A stretch of 64,000 nt of DNA from Streptomyces sp. HD (GCF_028369295.1 NZ_JAQMYP010000052.1:1-64000); one strand, 5' to 3'; shown: positions 43,166 to 51,876, counted from the stretch's first letter. Program-made: numbers and translations. The notes: a model not told the origin generated them from the sequence alone.

Positions 43166-44343
43166 CGGGCCAGGTCCTTCCAGGCGACGTCCTTGTCGGT
43201 GCGCGGCTCGGACGGCAGGCCCAGGACGCGCTCGGCGACGATGTTCAGCAGGACCTCGCTGGTCCCGCCCTCGATGCTGTTGCCCTTGGCGCGGAGGTAG
43301 CGGTAGCCGGCGTCGCGGCCGGTGAAGTCCACGAGCTCCGGGCGCCGCATGGTCCAGTCGTCGTACAACAGCCCTTCCTCGCCGCGGAGTTCGACCTCCA
43401 GGCCGCTGATCTCCTGGTTGAGGCGGGCGAAGGCCAGCTTCATGCCGGCGCCCTCGGGGCCGGGCTGGCCCAGGGCGAGCTGCTGGCGCAGGCGTTCGCC
43501 GGTGAGCCGGGCGACCTCGGCGTCGACCCACAGCGTGAGCAGCCGCTGGTGCAGGTCGTGGGTGCGCAGTTCGGGGCGCTCGCGCCAGGTCCTGGCGACC
43601 GGGCCGATCATGCCGCCCTCACGGGGCAGCCGCATGCCGCCGATGGCGACGCGCTCGTTGTTCAGTGTGGTCTGCGCGACCTTCCAGCCGTTGCCGATCT
43701 CGCCGAGGCGGCACGCGTCCGGGATACGGACGTCGGTCAGGAAGACCTCGTTGAACTCGGCCTCGCCGGTGATCTGGCGCAGTGGCCGGACCTCGACACC
43801 CGGGTCGGTCATGTCGCACAGGAAGTAGGTGATGCCCGCGTGCTTGGGCACGCTCGGATCGGTGCGGGCGATGAGGATGGCCCAGCGGGAGTTGTGGGCG
43901 CCGGACGTCCACACCTTCTGCCCGTTGACCACCCACTCGTCGCCCTCACGGACGGCCCGGGTGCCGAGCGCGGCGAGGTCGGATCCGGCGCCGGGCTCGC
44001 TGAACAGCTGGCACCAGACCTCCTCCCCCACCCACAGGGGCCGCAGATAGCGCTGCTTCTGCTCCTCGGTGCCGTACTTCAGGATCGTCGGCGCCGCCAT
44101 GCCCAGGCCGATGCCGTTGCGCCGGGGGTCGTTGTCGGGGGCGCCCGCGGCCTCCAGCTCGGTGTCCACGACCGCCTGGAGGGAGCGCGCCGCGCCGAGG
44201 CCGCCGAGGCCCTCGGGGTAGTGCACCCAGGCCAGCCCGGCGTCGAAGCGGGCGCGCAGGAAGTCCAGGCGCTCGGTGGTGGCCGGCGGGTGTGCGGCCA
44301 GCAGCTCCGCCGTACGGCGTCGCAGTTCTGCGGCGTCGATCAT
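43162..44343 (-). CDS. Acyl-CoA dehydrogenase, catalytic subunit
   Basis: This is a 393-residue flavoenzyme with LFSEPGAGSDLA, WTSGAHNSRW and the C-terminal SIEGGTSEVLLN carrying the glutamate region. It oxidises acyl-CoA to enoyl-CoA using electron-transfer flavoprotein. It overlaps the genes on both sides by four bases. The substrate is probably a branched, ring or side-chain CoA ester rather than a plain fatty acid, judged from the pairing. Confidence 0.9.
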   Translation of the reverse strand: MIDAAELRRRTAELLAAHPPATTERLDFLRARFDAGLAWVHYPEGLGGLGAARSLQAVVDTELEAAGAPDNDPRRNGIGLGMAAPTILKYGTEEQKQRYLRPLWVGEEVWCQLFSEPGAGSDLAALGTRAVREGDEWVVNGQKVWTSGAHNSRWAILIARTDPSVPKHAGITYFLCDMTDPGVEVRPLRQITGEAEFNEVFLTDVRIPDACRLGEIGNGWKVAQTTLNNERVAIGGMRLPREGGMIGPVARTWRERPELRTHDLHQRLLTLWVDAEVARLTGERLRQQLALGQPGPEGAGMKLAFARLNQEISGLEVELRGEEGLLYDDWTMRRPELVDFTGRDAGYRYLRAKGNSIEGGTSEVLLNIVAERVLGLPSEPRTDKDVAWKDLAR

Positions 44344-45317
44344 GCCGCGCCTCCTTCGGTGAGTCCCGGGATCACGGCGACGCGCCCCGTGGTGACGCCG
44401 TCGGCGACCCGCTGCACGGCGCCGGCGGCCCCGCCCAGCGGCACGCGCTCGCTCACCAGCGGCTTGATCGCGCCCCGGGCGGCCAGCTCGGTGAGCTGCT
44501 CGTGGCAGTGCTGGATCAGCTTCGGGTTCTTGGTGTTGTACAGGCCCCAGTGCAGGCCGAGGATCGAGTAGTTCTTCACCAGGGCGTGGTTGAGCGCCGG
44601 GCTGGGGATGGTGCCGCTCGCGAAGCCGACGACCACGATCCGGCCCTCGAAGGCGACGACCTTGGCGGACTGGACGTAGGCCTCGCCGCCGACCGGGTCG
44701 TAGATGACGTCGGCGCCCCGGCCTCCGGTGGCCTCCTTCACGGCGGCGATGACGTCCTCGGCGCGTCGGTCGATGACGACGTCACAGCCCAGTTCCCTGG
44801 CCACGGCCGCCTTGTCGGCGCCGCCCACGACGCCGATGACCCGGGCGCCGGCCGCCCTGCCGAGCTGCACGGCCGCGCTGCCGACCCCTCCTGCGGCAGC
44901 GTGGACGAGCAGCGTCTCCCCGGCCTCCAGCGCGGCCCGGCGGTGCAGGCCGAACCAGCCGGTCTGGTAGCCGATGTGCAGGGCGGCGGCCTCGGCGTCG
45001 TCCAGCGCCTCGGGGGCGGGCAGGACGGCACGGGCGTCCGCTACGGCGTACTCGGCGAAACCGCCGTACGGCAGGGCGGGGTTGGCGAGGACGCGGCGTC
45101 CGTCCTCGGTCTCGCCGCAGATCTCCACTCCCGGCGTGAACGGCAGCGGCGGCCGGACCTGGTACTGCCCCCGGCACAGCAGCGCGTCCGGGAAGTTGAT
45201 GTTCGCGGCACGCACCTTCAGCAGGACCTGGCCGTCACCGGGCGTGGGCGTCTCGACGTCTTCGAGGCGCATCACCTCGCTCGGCTCGCCGTTCTCGTGC
45301 ACTTGCCATGCCTGCAT
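44340..45317 (-). CDS. NADPH:quinone reductase-like MDR dehydrogenase
   Basis: This is a 325-residue zinc-independent medium-chain reductase of the QOR group. GroES-like N terminus (ALLCRGQYQVRPPLPFTPGVE) and Rossmann motif HAAAGGVGSAAVQL; no catalytic zinc cysteine cluster. GGAGG is 7 nt before the ATG at 45317. First gene of the three-gene operon; it may reduce the enoyl product or a quinone formed in the pathway. Confidence 0.88.
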   Translation of the reverse strand: MQAWQVHENGEPSEVMRLEDVETPTPGDGQVLLKVRAANINFPDALLCRGQYQVRPPLPFTPGVEICGETEDGRRVLANPALPYGGFAEYAVADARAVLPAPEALDDAEAAALHIGYQTGWFGLHRRAALEAGETLLVHAAAGGVGSAAVQLGRAAGARVIGVVGGADKAAVARELGCDVVIDRRAEDVIAAVKEATGGRGADVIYDPVGGEAYVQSAKVVAFEGRIVVVGFASGTIPSPALNHALVKNYSILGLHWGLYNTKNPKLIQHCHEQLTELAARGAIKPLVSERVPLGGAAGAVQRVADGVTTGRVAVIPGLTEGGAA

Positions 45318-45369
45318 GCGGTGCCTCCACGGGGGACTGCTTCGTCTGACCGGGGTCGGTTCGCATACT

Positions 45370-45381
45370 AAGCGGTCGCTT
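45370..45381. promoter_or_regulatory. Operator-like palindrome before the reductase/ACAD operon
   Basis: AAGCG-GT-CGCTT, a perfect 5-bp inverted repeat 53 bp upstream of the first gene. The layout resembles TetR-type repressor sites for acyl-CoA genes. No TetR gene is adjacent. Confidence 0.45.
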
Positions 45382-45420
45382 GCCAATCAGGGAACAGTCC
45401 GCGGGCAACAGTCGCATCCG

Positions 45421-45993
45421 TCACGCCTTCCGGGGACGCGCCCGCACGTGCATCCGCTCCCCCTGCGGCCCGAACAGGCTCAGGAACTCGGCCGGCCCCT
45501 CCCCCGTCGACCCGAACCAGTGCGGCACCCGCGTGTCGAACTCGGCCGCCTCTCCCGCCGTGAGCACCACGTCGTGCTCGCCCAGCACGACCCGCAGCCG
45601 GCCGGACAGCACATACAGCCACTCGTAGCCCTCGTGGGTGCGCGGTTCGGGCTCCTCGCCGCGCTGCGGCACCAGCACCTTGAAGGCCTGGAGGCCACCG
45701 GGCTGCCGGGTGAGCGGCCAGTAGGTGCGCCCGTGCTGCACGATCGGCTTGGCCCGCACCCGGGGGTCCCCCACCGGCGGGGTCCCTACCAGCTCGTCCA
45801 GCGGCACCTGGTGGGCCTGGGCGATCGGCAGCAACAGCTCCAGGCTGGGCTTGCGCAGACCGGACTCCAGCCGGGACAGGGTGCTGACGGAGATGCCGGT
45901 CGTCTCGGACAGCGCCGCGAGCGTCACCTCCCGGTCCTTGCGCAGCCTTCTGAGCCGTGGCCCCACTTCGGCGAGAACGTCGTCGGTGCTCAT
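45421..45993 (-). CDS. XRE-cupin transcriptional regulator
   Basis: This is a 190-residue regulator. The N-terminal XRE helix-turn-helix (VTLAALSETTGISVSTLSRLE) is followed by a C-terminal cupin_2 barrel (HEGYEWLYVLSGRLRVVLGE, PHWFG) that would bind a small ligand or metal. It is divergent from the thioredoxin-reductase-like gene, with an imperfect palindrome between them close to its own start, so autoregulation and control of the divergent gene are likely. Confidence 0.9.
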   Translation of the reverse strand: MSTDDVLAEVGPRLRRLRKDREVTLAALSETTGISVSTLSRLESGLRKPSLELLLPIAQAHQVPLDELVGTPPVGDPRVRAKPIVQHGRTYWPLTRQPGGLQAFKVLVPQRGEEPEPRTHEGYEWLYVLSGRLRVVLGEHDVVLTAGEAAEFDTRVPHWFGSTGEGPAEFLSLFGPQGERMHVRARPRKA

Positions 45994-46000
45994 GTCTGTA

Positions 46001-46015
46001 TTGCAGAATCAGCAA
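46001..46015. promoter_or_regulatory. Imperfect palindrome in the XRE/reductase divergent region
   Basis: TTGCAGAATCAGCAA, matching TTGC.GA.TC.GCAA on both strands, 8 bp upstream of the XRE-cupin start. Candidate operator for that regulator. Confidence 0.45.
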
Positions 46016-46069
46016 GTTGGTTTGTCAATACCGTGCCGCGGGGCGACTGTCGTGGTGGAGGTGTTCACC

Positions 46070-47005
46070 ATGAACGAGAAGCACACCGAGCAGTACGAGG
46101 TCGTGATCGTCGGAGGCGGCGCGGCCGGCCTGTCCGCAGCCCTGGTCCTGGGCCGAGCCCGGCGCCGGACCCTGGTCGTCGACGCGGGCGAGCCACGCAA
46201 CGCGCCCGCCGCCCACATGCAGGGCTATCTCTCCCGCGACGGCATGTCACCCGCCGATTTCCTGGCCGCCGGACGCGAGGAGATCGCGCGCTACGGCGTG
46301 GAGCTGGTCCGGGACCGGGCGGTGGACGTCGAGCGCGGCGAGGACTTCGCGATCACACTGGCCGGCGGCCGGCATGTGCACGCCCGGCGTCTCGTCATCG
46401 CCACCGGCCTCAAGGACGAGCTTCCCGAGGTCCCCGGCGTCGCCGAGCGCTTCGGCAAGGACGTGCTGCACTGCCCGTACTGCCACGGCTGGGAGGTCCG
46501 CGACCAGGCCTTCGGCGTGCTGGCGACCACTCCGATGAGCGTGCACCAGGCGCTCATGGTGTCGCAGTGGTCGAAGGACGTGACCTTCTTCCTGCACGAG
46601 GTCGCCGAGTCGGACCTCTCGGACGACGACCTGCGCAGGCTCGCGGCGGCCGGCGTGAAGGTGCTCCCGGGCACGGTGGCCGGGCTGCTGATCGAGGACG
46701 ACCGGCTGACCGGCGTACGCCTGGCGGACGGCACGGTGCACGCACGCGAGGTGCTGTTCGTCGCCCCCCGCGCGGTGCCGCAGACCGGGCTGCTGGAGAA
46801 GCTCGGCGCCGACCTCCACGAGACCCCCTTCGGTGCGTACCCGGTGGTCGACCCGACAGGGCTCACCTCCGTGCCGGGCGTCTGGGCGGTAGGCAACGCG
46901 ATGGGCTTCTCGGAGCAGGTCATCAACGCTGCGGCGGGAGGCTACCGGGCGGGAGCCTTCATTAACGGAGAGCTGCTGATGAGCGACCTGGACGCGGCCC
47001 TGTAA
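46070..47005 (+). CDS. Thioredoxin reductase-like FAD oxidoreductase
   Basis: This is a 311-residue flavoprotein with FAD motif IVGGGAAGLSAALVLGRARR, the disulfide motif CPYC (near residue 134, in HCPYCHGWE) and a C-terminal GVWAVGNA. The usual NADPH-binding glycine motif is poorly conserved (FGVLATTPMS), as in small-molecule dithiol oxidases such as HlmI/GliT and in ferredoxin-type reductases. So it may oxidise a dithiol rather than reduce thioredoxin. GGAGG is 8 nt before the ATG at 46070. Control by the divergent XRE-cupin protein is likely. Confidence 0.82.
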   Translation: MNEKHTEQYEVVIVGGGAAGLSAALVLGRARRRTLVVDAGEPRNAPAAHMQGYLSRDGMSPADFLAAGREEIARYGVELVRDRAVDVERGEDFAITLAGGRHVHARRLVIATGLKDELPEVPGVAERFGKDVLHCPYCHGWEVRDQAFGVLATTPMSVHQALMVSQWSKDVTFFLHEVAESDLSDDDLRRLAAAGVKVLPGTVAGLLIEDDRLTGVRLADGTVHAREVLFVAPRAVPQTGLLEKLGADLHETPFGAYPVVDPTGLTSVPGVWAVGNAMGFSEQVINAAAGGYRAGAFINGELLMSDLDAAL

Positions 47006-47059
47006 GGGGCGCGGGGCTGTATCGATATGCGGCTCCGCCGCGTGGGCGCGACCAGCCCC
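47006..47059. repeat. Intergenic repeat, variant copy
   Basis: Begins GGGGCGCGGGG and ends GCGCGACCAGCCCC, with a different middle containing GCGGCTCCGCCGC. It begins immediately after a stop codon. It shares both ends with the repeats at 51121, 51807 and 53963. Confidence 0.55.
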
Positions 47060-47146
47060 AACGGCGCCGCACCCGAATGACTGCCCACCGCGGCAACAAC
47101 CGTTCGTCGGGGTGTAAACCCGCGGAGCGCGTCGCACCATGGCTGC

Positions 47147-48685
47147 ATGCTGCTCACCCGGCTGGCCCGCGTGTCCCAGGAGATCGCCGCGACCTCGGCG
47201 CGGTCCCGGAAGATCGCTCTGCTCGCTGAGCTCTTCCGGGACGCCGAGGCGGACGACGTGCCGATCGTGATCCCGTATCTGGCGGGCCGGCTGCCGCAGG
47301 GCCGGCTCGGCATCGGCTGGAAGGTGCTGAGCCGACCGGTCGCCCCGGCCGCCGAGCCGACCCTGACCGTGCGCCTGGTGGACGCCCGGCTCACCGAGCT
47401 CGGCAAGGTGTCGGGGGCCGGGTCGCAGGCCGAACGGGCCCGGCTGGTCGGCGAGTTGATGGGTGCGGCCACGGAGGACGAACAGCGCTTCCTGTTCGGG
47501 CTGATCACCGGCGAGGTCCGGCAGGGAGCGCTGGACGCGGTCGCGGTGGAGGGGCTGGCGGTGGCGACCGGGGCGCCGCCCGCCGACGTACGCCGCGCGG
47601 TGATGCTCGCCGGTTCGCTCCAGAACGTCGCCCGGGCGCTGCTCGCGGACGGGCCGGAGTCGCTTCACCGCTTCCGGCTCACCGTCGGCCGCCCGGTCCT
47701 GCCCATGCTGGCCCACACCGCATCCTCGGTGTCCGAGGCGGTCGGCAAGCTGGGCGGCTGCGCGGTCGAGGAGAAGCTGGACGGCATCCGGGTCCAGGTC
47801 CACCGCGAGGGCCGGACGGTACGGATCTACACCCGCACCCTGGACGACATCACCGACCGTCTGCCCGAACTGACCTCGGCCGCCCTGGAGTTGAGGGGCG
47901 AGCGCTTCATCCTGGACGGCGAGGTCATCGCCTTCGACGACGCGGGCCGGCCCCGCTCCTTCCAGGAGACCGCCGGCCGCGTGGGCTCCCGCGTGGACGT
48001 GGCGACGGCGGCCGAGGAGGTCCCCCTCTCCCCCGTCTTCTTCGACGCCCTGTCCGTGGACGACCGCGACCTGCTCGACCTGCCCTTCGCCGACCGGCAC
48101 GCGGAACTGGCCCGGCTGGTCCCCGAGCCGATGCGGGTGCGCCGCACGCTGGTGGCCGGTCCCGACGACCTCGCCCGGGCCGAGGACTTCCTCGCCGAGA
48201 CCCTCGGGCGCGGCCACGAGGGCGTCGTCGTCAAGGCCCTCGACGCCCCGTACAGCGCGGGCCGGCGCGGCGCCTCCTGGCTCAAGGTAAAGCCCGTCCA
48301 CACCCTCGACCTGGTGGTGCTGGCCGCCGAGTGGGGCCACGGCCGCAGGACCGGCAAGCTGTCCAACCTCCACCTGGGGGCACGCACGGCCGACGGCGGC
48401 TTCGCCATGCTCGGCAAGACCTTCAAGGGCATGACCGACGCGATGCTGACCTGGCAGACCGAGCGACTCCAGGAGCTGGCCGTCGAGACCGGCGACTGGG
48501 TGGTGACCGTACGCCCCGAGCTCGTCGTGGAGATCGCCTACGACGGCCTCCAGCGCTCGACCCGCTATCCGGCCGGCGTCACCCTCCGCTTCGCCCGCGT
48601 GGTCCGCTACCGCGAGGACAAGCGGCCCGAGGAGGCCGACACGGTCGAGACGCTGCTGGCCGCCCACCCGGAGGTGAAGCCGTGA
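47147..48685 (+). CDS. ligB: ATP-dependent DNA ligase (LigB type)
   Basis: This is a 512-residue ligase. N-terminal DNA-binding helical domain; adenylation motif EEKLDGIRVQ with nucleophilic Lys near residue 210; motif III ILDGEVIAF; motif IV GHEGVVVKAL; motif V SWLKVKP; C-terminal OB-fold. Its length matches actinobacterial LigB. These accessory ligases act beside the essential NAD-dependent LigA, probably in repair. A Nudix gene follows 16 bp downstream, suggesting cotranscription. Confidence 0.93.
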   Translation: MLLTRLARVSQEIAATSARSRKIALLAELFRDAEADDVPIVIPYLAGRLPQGRLGIGWKVLSRPVAPAAEPTLTVRLVDARLTELGKVSGAGSQAERARLVGELMGAATEDEQRFLFGLITGEVRQGALDAVAVEGLAVATGAPPADVRRAVMLAGSLQNVARALLADGPESLHRFRLTVGRPVLPMLAHTASSVSEAVGKLGGCAVEEKLDGIRVQVHREGRTVRIYTRTLDDITDRLPELTSAALELRGERFILDGEVIAFDDAGRPRSFQETAGRVGSRVDVATAAEEVPLSPVFFDALSVDDRDLLDLPFADRHAELARLVPEPMRVRRTLVAGPDDLARAEDFLAETLGRGHEGVVVKALDAPYSAGRRGASWLKVKPVHTLDLVVLAAEWGHGRRTGKLSNLHLGARTADGGFAMLGKTFKGMTDAMLTWQTERLQELAVETGDWVVTVRPELVVEIAYDGLQRSTRYPAGVTLRFARVVRYREDKRPEEADTVETLLAAHPEVKP

Positions 48686-48701
48686 CCGCGAGGAGGAAAC
48701 C

Positions 48702-49175
48702 GTGAGCGCGTCCCGCGAGAAGCGCAGCGCGGGCCTGCTGCTCTTCCGCCGCACCGACCACGGCCTGGAAGTGCTGCTCGGCCATATGGGCGGCCCGTTC
48801 TTCGCCAAGCGCGACGCCGGGGCGTGGACCGTCCCGAAGGGCGAGTACGAACCCGACGAGCCGGCCTGGGACGCCGCCCGCCGCGAGTTCCGGGAGGAGC
48901 TCGGGCTGCCGCCGCCCGACGGTGCGGCCGTACCGCTCGGCGAGATCCGGCAGACAGGCGGCAAGATCGTCACGGCGTGGGCGATCGAGGCCGACCTCGA
49001 TCCGGCGGCGGTGGTCCCGGGCACCTTCCGGATGGAGTGGCCGCCGCGCTCGGGCCGGACGCAGGAGTTCCCGGAGCTGGACCGGGTGGAGTGGCTGGCC
49101 GTCGAGCGGGCGCGGGAGGTCGTCGTCAAGGCCCAGGCCGCGTTTCTCGACCGGCTGGCGGAGCACTCGGCCTGA
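48702..49175 (+). CDS. Nudix hydrolase
   Basis: This is a 157-residue enzyme with a Nudix box GEYEPDEPAWDAARREFREELG, fitting GX5EX7REUXEEXGU. It hydrolyses a nucleoside diphosphate derivative; sequence features resemble the Ap4A/8-oxo-dGTP branch, and pairing with a DNA ligase would suit damaged-nucleotide clean-up. The GTG at 48702 follows GAGGA. Its stop codon lies at the edge of a long inverted repeat. Confidence 0.85.
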   Translation: MSASREKRSAGLLLFRRTDHGLEVLLGHMGGPFFAKRDAGAWTVPKGEYEPDEPAWDAARREFREELGLPPPDGAAVPLGEIRQTGGKIVTAWAIEADLDPAAVVPGTFRMEWPPRSGRTQEFPELDRVEWLAVERAREVVVKAQAAFLDRLAEHSA

Positions 49176-49351
49176 GAGCCTGTGAAGAGGCCCCCGCCTG
49201 CGCCGCGGCGTCTGGCACGCACGCTCGCCGCGTTACCGAAACGCCCACGTGGCTCCGCCACGAGGGCGCTCCGGCGCCTTGCGATCGCACGCACCAGACG
49301 CCGCGGCGCCCGCCCTCCGGGCGGACGACGGGGGCCTCTTCACAGGCTCTC
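49174..49351. repeat. 178-bp palindromic element
   Basis: The outer arms are 23 bp and perfect (49174-49196 with 49329-49351; begins GAGAGCCTGTGAAGAGG). A second perfect 14-bp pair (49202-49215 with 49294-49307, GCCGCGGCGTCTGG) lies inside, and a small hairpin near 49248-49262. It contains no gene, and no clear target-site duplication flanks it. A MITE-like element or a very stable RNA stem between the Nudix and aldehyde dehydrogenase genes are both possible. Confidence 0.75.
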
Positions 49352-49428
49352 GCAGCCGTACACGCGTTGCGGTACCCACCGCCGCGCGGGAAGGTCGAAG
49401 CACAAGCCCGCTCCCAGGAGGTTCAGGG

Positions 49429-50823
49429 ATGCCCATCGCAACGGTGAACCCGGCCAACGGCGAGACGCTGAAGACGTACGAGGCCATGGGTACCGAGGAG
49501 ATCGAGCGCAGGCTCCAGCTCGCCGAGGCCACGTTCCGCACCTACCGGGCGACCAGCTTCGTCGACCGCGGCCGCCTGCTGCTCCAGGCCGCGAATCTCC
49601 TGGAAGAGGACCAGCAGGACGTCGCCCGGATGATGACCACCGAGATGGGCAAGCCCATCAAGCAGGCGCGCGCGGAGGTCGCCAAGTGCGCCAAGGCGAT
49701 GCGCTGGTACGCCGACCACGCCGAGGAACTGCTCGCCGACGAGGAGCCGGCCGAGTCCGACGTGAAGGACTCGGGCGCGTCGCGGGTGCGGGTGCGGTAC
49801 CGGCCGCTGGGGCCGGTACTCGCGGTGATGCCGTGGAACTTCCCCCTCTGGCAGGTCGTGCGCTTCGCGGCCCCGGCGCTGATGGCGGGCAACGTCGGCC
49901 TGCTGAAGCACGCCTCGAACGTCCCCCAGACCGCGCTCTACATCGAGGACCTGTTCCATCGCGCGGGATACCCCGAGGGCTGCTTCCAGACCCTGCTCAT
50001 CGGCTCCGGCCAGGTCGACGAGGTGCTGCGCGACGAGCGGGTCAGGGCGGCCACGCTGACGGGAAGCGAGCCCGCGGGCCGCGCGGTCGCCTCCACCGCC
50101 GGGGAGATGATCAAGAAGACGGTGCTGGAGCTCGGCGGCAGCGACCCGTACGTCGTCATGCCGTCGGCCGACGTCGACCGCGCCGCGCGGATCGCGGTGA
50201 CCGCGCGGGTGCAGAACACCGGGCAGTCGTGCATCGCCGCCAAGCGGTTCATCGTGCACACGGACGTCTACGACGCCTTCGCCGAGCGGTTCGTCGAGGG
50301 CATGAAGGCGCTGGTGGTCGGCGATCCGATGCAGGAGGGGACGGACGTCGGCCCGCTGTCGAGCGAGAAGGGGCGGGCCGATCTGGAGGAACTGGTCGAC
50401 GACGCCCGGCGCAGCGGAGCGGAGGTGCTGTGCGGCGGTCACCAGCTGCGCCGTCCCGAGCTGCCCGGCTGGTACTACGCGCCGACCGTCCTCGCCGGCA
50501 TCACCCGTGAGATGCGGATCCACCGGGAGGAGGCGTTCGGGCCGGTCGCCACGCTGTACCGGGCGGGTGACCTGGACGAGGCGGTGCTCATCGCCAACGA
50601 CTCGCTGTTCGGTCTGAGCTCCAACGTGTGGACGCGGGACGAGGCCGAGGTGGACCGTTTCGTCCGGGATCTGGAGGCGGGGAGCGTGTTCGTGAACGGG
50701 ATGACGGCGTCCCATCCGGCGTTCCCGTTCGGCGGAGTGAAGCGGTCCGGATTCGGCCGTGAGCTGTCCGGGCACGGAATCCGGGAGTTCTGCAACATCA
50801 CCACCGTTTGGCACGGTGCGTGA
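49429..50823 (+). CDS. gabD: NADP-dependent succinate-semialdehyde dehydrogenase
   Basis: This is a 464-residue aldehyde dehydrogenase of the GabD1 group. N-terminal IATVNPANGETLKTYEAM; cofactor-site MPWNFPLWQV; general base in VLELGGSDPYVV (Glu near 233); catalytic Cys near 267 in NTGQSCIAAKRFI; C-terminal PFGGVKRSGFGRELS. It oxidises succinate semialdehyde to succinate, feeding the TCA cycle from GABA or related amines. The ATG at 49429 is 77 bp after the 178-bp palindrome; upstream in-frame sequence is part of that element and is not coding. Confidence 0.9.
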   Translation: MPIATVNPANGETLKTYEAMGTEEIERRLQLAEATFRTYRATSFVDRGRLLLQAANLLEEDQQDVARMMTTEMGKPIKQARAEVAKCAKAMRWYADHAEELLADEEPAESDVKDSGASRVRVRYRPLGPVLAVMPWNFPLWQVVRFAAPALMAGNVGLLKHASNVPQTALYIEDLFHRAGYPEGCFQTLLIGSGQVDEVLRDERVRAATLTGSEPAGRAVASTAGEMIKKTVLELGGSDPYVVMPSADVDRAARIAVTARVQNTGQSCIAAKRFIVHTDVYDAFAERFVEGMKALVVGDPMQEGTDVGPLSSEKGRADLEELVDDARRSGAEVLCGGHQLRRPELPGWYYAPTVLAGITREMRIHREEAFGPVATLYRAGDLDEAVLIANDSLFGLSSNVWTRDEAEVDRFVRDLEAGSVFVNGMTASHPAFPFGGVKRSGFGRELSGHGIREFCNITTVWHGA

Positions 50824-50848
50824 GCACCGCGCGACTACGATCCCGGGT

Positions 50849-51085
50849 GTGAACCGCGAAGTTACTCTGCCGCTGATCGTCGATGACCGGGGGACGCTGC
50901 AGGTCGCTGCCGCCGATGTGAGCAAGCTGCTGCGTACTGTGGGTGGTCGGTGGCTGCACCTGGTCGAGGCCGGGGAGGACGGACTCGACGAGGACACGGT
51001 GGCCGCGCTGACCATCGAGCTGGCGAAGCTCGCGGATCGTATCGACGTGGCGTGCATCGCGCACAGCAGCGGGACTACGCCGTAG
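50849..51085 (+). CDS. DUF6213-type small protein
   Basis: This is a 78-residue acidic soluble protein (VNREVTLPLIVDDRGTLQVA at the start) recognisable as a conserved streptomycete family that I recall as DUF6213. The GTG start at 50849 lies 25 bp after the aldehyde dehydrogenase stop, so cotranscription is possible. No catalytic motif. Function unknown. Confidence 0.7.
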   Translation: MNREVTLPLIVDDRGTLQVAAADVSKLLRTVGGRWLHLVEAGEDGLDEDTVAALTIELAKLADRIDVACIAHSSGTTP

Positions 51086-51120
51086 GAGTGGCGGTGCGGC
51101 GCCGGGTGCGGGCGGTTCGT

Positions 51121-51148
51121 GGCTGGTCGCGCAGTTCCCCGCGCCCCT
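51121..51148. repeat. Intergenic repeat, copy A
   Basis: 28-bp core beginning GGCTGGTCGCGCAGTTCCCC. The next bases, 51149-51151, are the TenA-like gene's stop codon. Identical to the cores at 51807-51834 and 53963-53990. Confidence 0.7.
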
Positions 51149-51769
51149 TCAAGGGCGTTCGCTCAGGGTTGCCCAGAACATCGCCTCGTAGTGCTCAAGC
51201 AGTCCGCCGTACCGGTGTGCGCGTTCCTCGTCCAGCCGGCCGGCATCCCGTCCCGCCCGGACCGCGGCCGTTGCCCTCTGCTCCAGCTCCGGGGACGGTT
51301 CCGCGAAGAAGTCGAAGAAGGCGCAGGCCTCGTCCGTGAAGCCGTAGTGGCGGCGCAGGGCCTCGGCGATGGTGGCGCAGTAGCCGCCCCAGGTCGAGAA
51401 GTTGGCCGTGAGGGCCAGTACCGCCTCGGGCGGCGAGGCGTTCAGGGCGAGCCAGGCCACGTACGAGGGGTAGGCCTGGCACCCCGGCAGCGGTTCGTAG
51501 GCGGCCGCCCGCGCCTCCGTCACCCCACACGCGACCGCGAACGCACTCAGGCGCTCCCCCGCGAGTACCTCGCCCTCGGCCAGCAGGGTGAAGAAGGCTG
51601 CGGACTCGGGGGCGTCGAGGGTGGCGCGTTGAGCCAGGTGAAGGAAGGCACGACGGTCAGCGGGGATGACCCGGCTCTGTTCCAGGGCGACGGCGGCGAG
51701 AGTGGTGGTCCGGTCGGCCTCGCCACTGGCGATCAGAGTTACGAGAGGGTTGCCCTGCAGGTCGCTCAT
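51149..51769 (-). CDS. TenA/heme-oxygenase-like helical protein
   Basis: This is a 206-residue all-alpha protein with the layout of the TenA/PqqC family (ALEQSRVIPADRRAFLHLAQ; YPSYVAWLALNASPPEAVLA; STWGGYCATIAEAL). Family members handle thiamin precursors or other small substrates; the active-site Cys of classical TenA cannot be assigned here. I start at the ATG giving MSDLQGNP, because upstream in-frame sequence is the intergenic repeat read as protein. The gene is bracketed by two repeat copies in opposite orientation. Confidence 0.75.
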   Translation of the reverse strand: MSDLQGNPLVTLIASGEADRTTTLAAVALEQSRVIPADRRAFLHLAQRATLDAPESAAFFTLLAEGEVLAGERLSAFAVACGVTEARAAAYEPLPGCQAYPSYVAWLALNASPPEAVLALTANFSTWGGYCATIAEALRRHYGFTDEACAFFDFFAEPSPELEQRATAAVRAGRDAGRLDEERAHRYGGLLEHYEAMFWATLSERP

Positions 51770-51806
51770 CGGCGTTCCTCCATGAACTCGGCTGCGGACA
51801 CCCCCT

Positions 51807-51834
51807 AGGGGCGCGGGGAACTGCGCGACCAGCC
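51807..51834. repeat. Intergenic repeat, copy B (reverse)
   Basis: Reverse complement of the 28-bp core at 51121, placed just upstream of the TenA-like gene and downstream of the acyl-CoA dehydrogenase stop. Confidence 0.7.
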
Positions 51835-51876
51835 ACAACCAACCCGCGGACCGAATCGCGCAGATCCCATACGGCA

